From contig NZ_JBJXRG010000003.1 of NCBI RefSeq assembly GCF_046254955.1, positions 62,001-126,000 of the forward strand: DNA of 64,000 bases, in the 5' to 3' direction. The stretch is from Qipengyuania_C sp046254955. Lineage in GTDB: Bacteria; Pseudomonadota; Alphaproteobacteria; Sphingomonadales; Sphingomonadaceae. The position numbers were made by a program, and so were the translations under genes. How positions within the stretch are numbered: the first letter of the stretch is position 1; each line of letters opens with the position of its first letter. Positions 62,848 through 64,000 of the stretch are shown piece after piece. Below the pieces are notes generated by a model. That model did no database searches, was not told the DNA's origin, and worked only from the letters and a program-made list of their open reading frames with translations.

Positions 62848-64000
62848 GTGATCCAAACCGTTTCGAAGCAGATTGTCTCAGCGCTTGCAGCAGCCAGCCT
62901 CCTGGCCACGCCGGGTGCAGCTTTTGCCCAGGCTTCAGGCACGCGGGGGGGCATCGAACTTCCTTCTGACATCAACCTTTTGCGGAACAATGACCCGAAT
63001 GTCCGAGTTGCAACGGCCGTCGTCAACGGTCAGGTCATCACTGGAACCGATGTCGAGCAGCGGCTCGCGCTGATTACTTCTGCTTCGCAGACTGAGTTTC
63101 CCGAGGAGGAATTGCAGCGTCTGCGAATGCAGGTTCTGCGGAACCTGATCGACGAAACGCTTCAGGTGCAGGAAGCTGGCGCGCAGGAAATCGTGATCGA
63201 TCCAGCCGAAGTCGACCAGACCTACGCCCGTGTGGCGGCACAAAACTTCGGCCAGGATATTGCCGCGATGGACCAGTACCTGACTTCGATCGGGTCGTCG
63301 GTGGGCTCGCTGAAGCGTCAGATCCAGGGTGAGCTGGCGTGGCAACGCCTCCTCCAGCGCAATATCCAGCCCTTCATCAACGTGTCGGAGGAAGAAGTGA
63401 ACGAGCTGCTGCAGCGGCTTGAGGCTTCGCGCGGTACCGATGAATACCGTATCGGAGAGATATACCTTTCCGCGACCGCCGAGAACTCGCAGGCAGTCTT
63501 CGACAATGCCCAGCGTATCATGGAGCAGCTGCAACAGGGCGGCAGCTTCGTCGGCTACGCCCGGCAATTCTCTGAAGCATCGACCGCTGCCGTGGGCGGC
63601 GATCTTGGCTGGATTCGCCCCGGTCAGTTGCCGAGCGAACTTTCGACCGCAGCTTCGCAAATGCAAGTCGGACAGCTGGTCGGCCCGATCCAGATCCCCG
63701 GCGGCTTTTCGATCCTCTACCTGATCGACAAGCGTCAGGTACTGATGGCCGATCCGCGCGATGCTCTCTTGAGCCTCAAACAGATTTCGATCGGGTTTGC
63801 GCCCGATGTAACCGAGGAAGCCGCCGCGGCGCAGGTCGACCAGTTTGCAGCAGCAGTACAGTCGATCCGCGGTTGCGGTGATGCCGAGAGAGCAGCGGGT
63901 GAGATCAATGCGGAGGTCGTAACGAACGACCAGATCGCAGTTCGCTCCTTGCCCGAGCAGTTGCAGAACATCCTTCTGCAATTGCAAATCGGTCAAACCA
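62848..64000 (+). CDS. surA: Peptidyl-prolyl isomerase SurA (3' part outside window)
   Basis: SurA is a periplasmic chaperone and isomerase that delivers barrel proteins such as LptD to the outer membrane. The frame runs open from GTG 62848 past base 64000, giving 384 residues. A signal peptide ends AAFAQA (about residue 28), a SurA_N helical domain covers about 50-190 and a parvulin domain about 198-298 (RIGEIYL, GGDLGWIRPGQL). The GTG has only a weak AGG upstream. A hairpin of GCTCAGC (62767-62773) and GCTGAGC (62789-62795) lies in the gap before it. lptD-surA order supports the call. Confidence 0.93.
   Translation, partial: MIQTVSKQIVSALAAASLLATPGAAFAQASGTRGGIELPSDINLLRNNDPNVRVATAVVNGQVITGTDVEQRLALITSASQTEFPEEELQRLRMQVLRNLIDETLQVQEAGAQEIVIDPAEVDQTYARVAAQNFGQDIAAMDQYLTSIGSSVGSLKRQIQGELAWQRLLQRNIQPFINVSEEEVNELLQRLEASRGTDEYRIGEIYLSATAENSQAVFDNAQRIMEQLQQGGSFVGYARQFSEASTAAVGGDLGWIRPGQLPSELSTAASQMQVGQLVGPIQIPGGFSILYLIDKRQVLMADPRDALLSLKQISIGFAPDVTEEAAAAQVDQFAAAVQSIRGCGDAERAAGEINAEVVTNDQIAVRSLPEQLQNILLQLQIGQT

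Overview
The window looks like a chromosomal segment of an alphaproteobacterium of the order Sphingomonadales, most likely family Erythrobacteraceae (Erythrobacter / Qipengyuania / Altererythrobacter type). This is inferred from the GC-rich codon usage, the F1 ATP synthase order delta-alpha-gamma-beta-epsilon with an 85-residue epsilon, the DUF721 / two DsbA-like / SMC block, the rpmF-plsX-fabH-ihfA-merR block, the lptD-surA order and several small proteins typical of sphingomonads. No species can be named from sequence alone. I see no rRNA, tRNA, CRISPR array, insertion sequence, integrase or prophage, and no gene-free stretch longer than about 200 bases.

Layout. 1-531: 5' part of a Tat-exported serine hydrolase (leaves the window). 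660-7525: small membrane protein, mutY, then DUF721, two DsbA-like thioredoxins and smc. 7529-10517: reverse-strand rpmF-plsX-fabH-ihfA-merR operon (membrane lipid initiation plus nucleoid/regulatory proteins). 10720-11829: MAPEG protein and a glyoxalase-II-like hydrolase. 11951-15084: an accessory-looking patch with an uncharacterised membrane protein, an S24/LexA-like repressor, two small divergent ORFs and a lipoprotein with a TTG start. 15230-25180: long reverse-strand run with aldehyde dehydrogenase, a ThDP enzyme, a 2-hydroxyacid dehydrogenase, a small membrane protein with a striking palindrome at its start, cysS, nitroreductase, cobT, fsa and a DUF4197 lipoprotein. 25228-37929: priA, a zinc-protease/TPR protein, GST, FeS photolyase, CPBP protease, asnB, ada, an HtrA-like protease and a TauD-type dioxygenase. 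38133-45468: atpHAGDC, directly coupled to an O-antigen-ligase-like gene and a PAP2 lipid enzyme, then a lone HNH gene. 45534-53683: GST/metaxin-like protein, glmU, gph, SDR, membrane protein, DUF2794, serine acetyltransferase, a DnaA-like Hda protein and an anchored envelope protein. 53753-64000: purM, a purN-YjbR fusion, sulfotransferase, a MddA-like methyltransferase, ndk-holC-pepA, lptD and surA (leaves the window).

Most of the window is housekeeping. DNA replication and repair (mutY, smc, priA, photolyase, ada, hdaA, holC), ATP synthesis, cell-envelope assembly (lptD, surA, glmU, plsX, fabH, DsbA-like proteins) and purine synthesis dominate. The least ordinary points are: a probable CTG start of holC just after, and in frame with, the pepA stop; a fusion of PurN to a YjbR-type domain; a polysaccharide-ligase gene translationally coupled to atpC; perfect operator-like inverted repeats at 19736-19761, 13546-13589 and 49524-49547, two of which suggest leaderless, repressor-gated transcripts; and the 11951-15084 accessory patch. 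I found no clearly new multi-gene defence or metabolic system.
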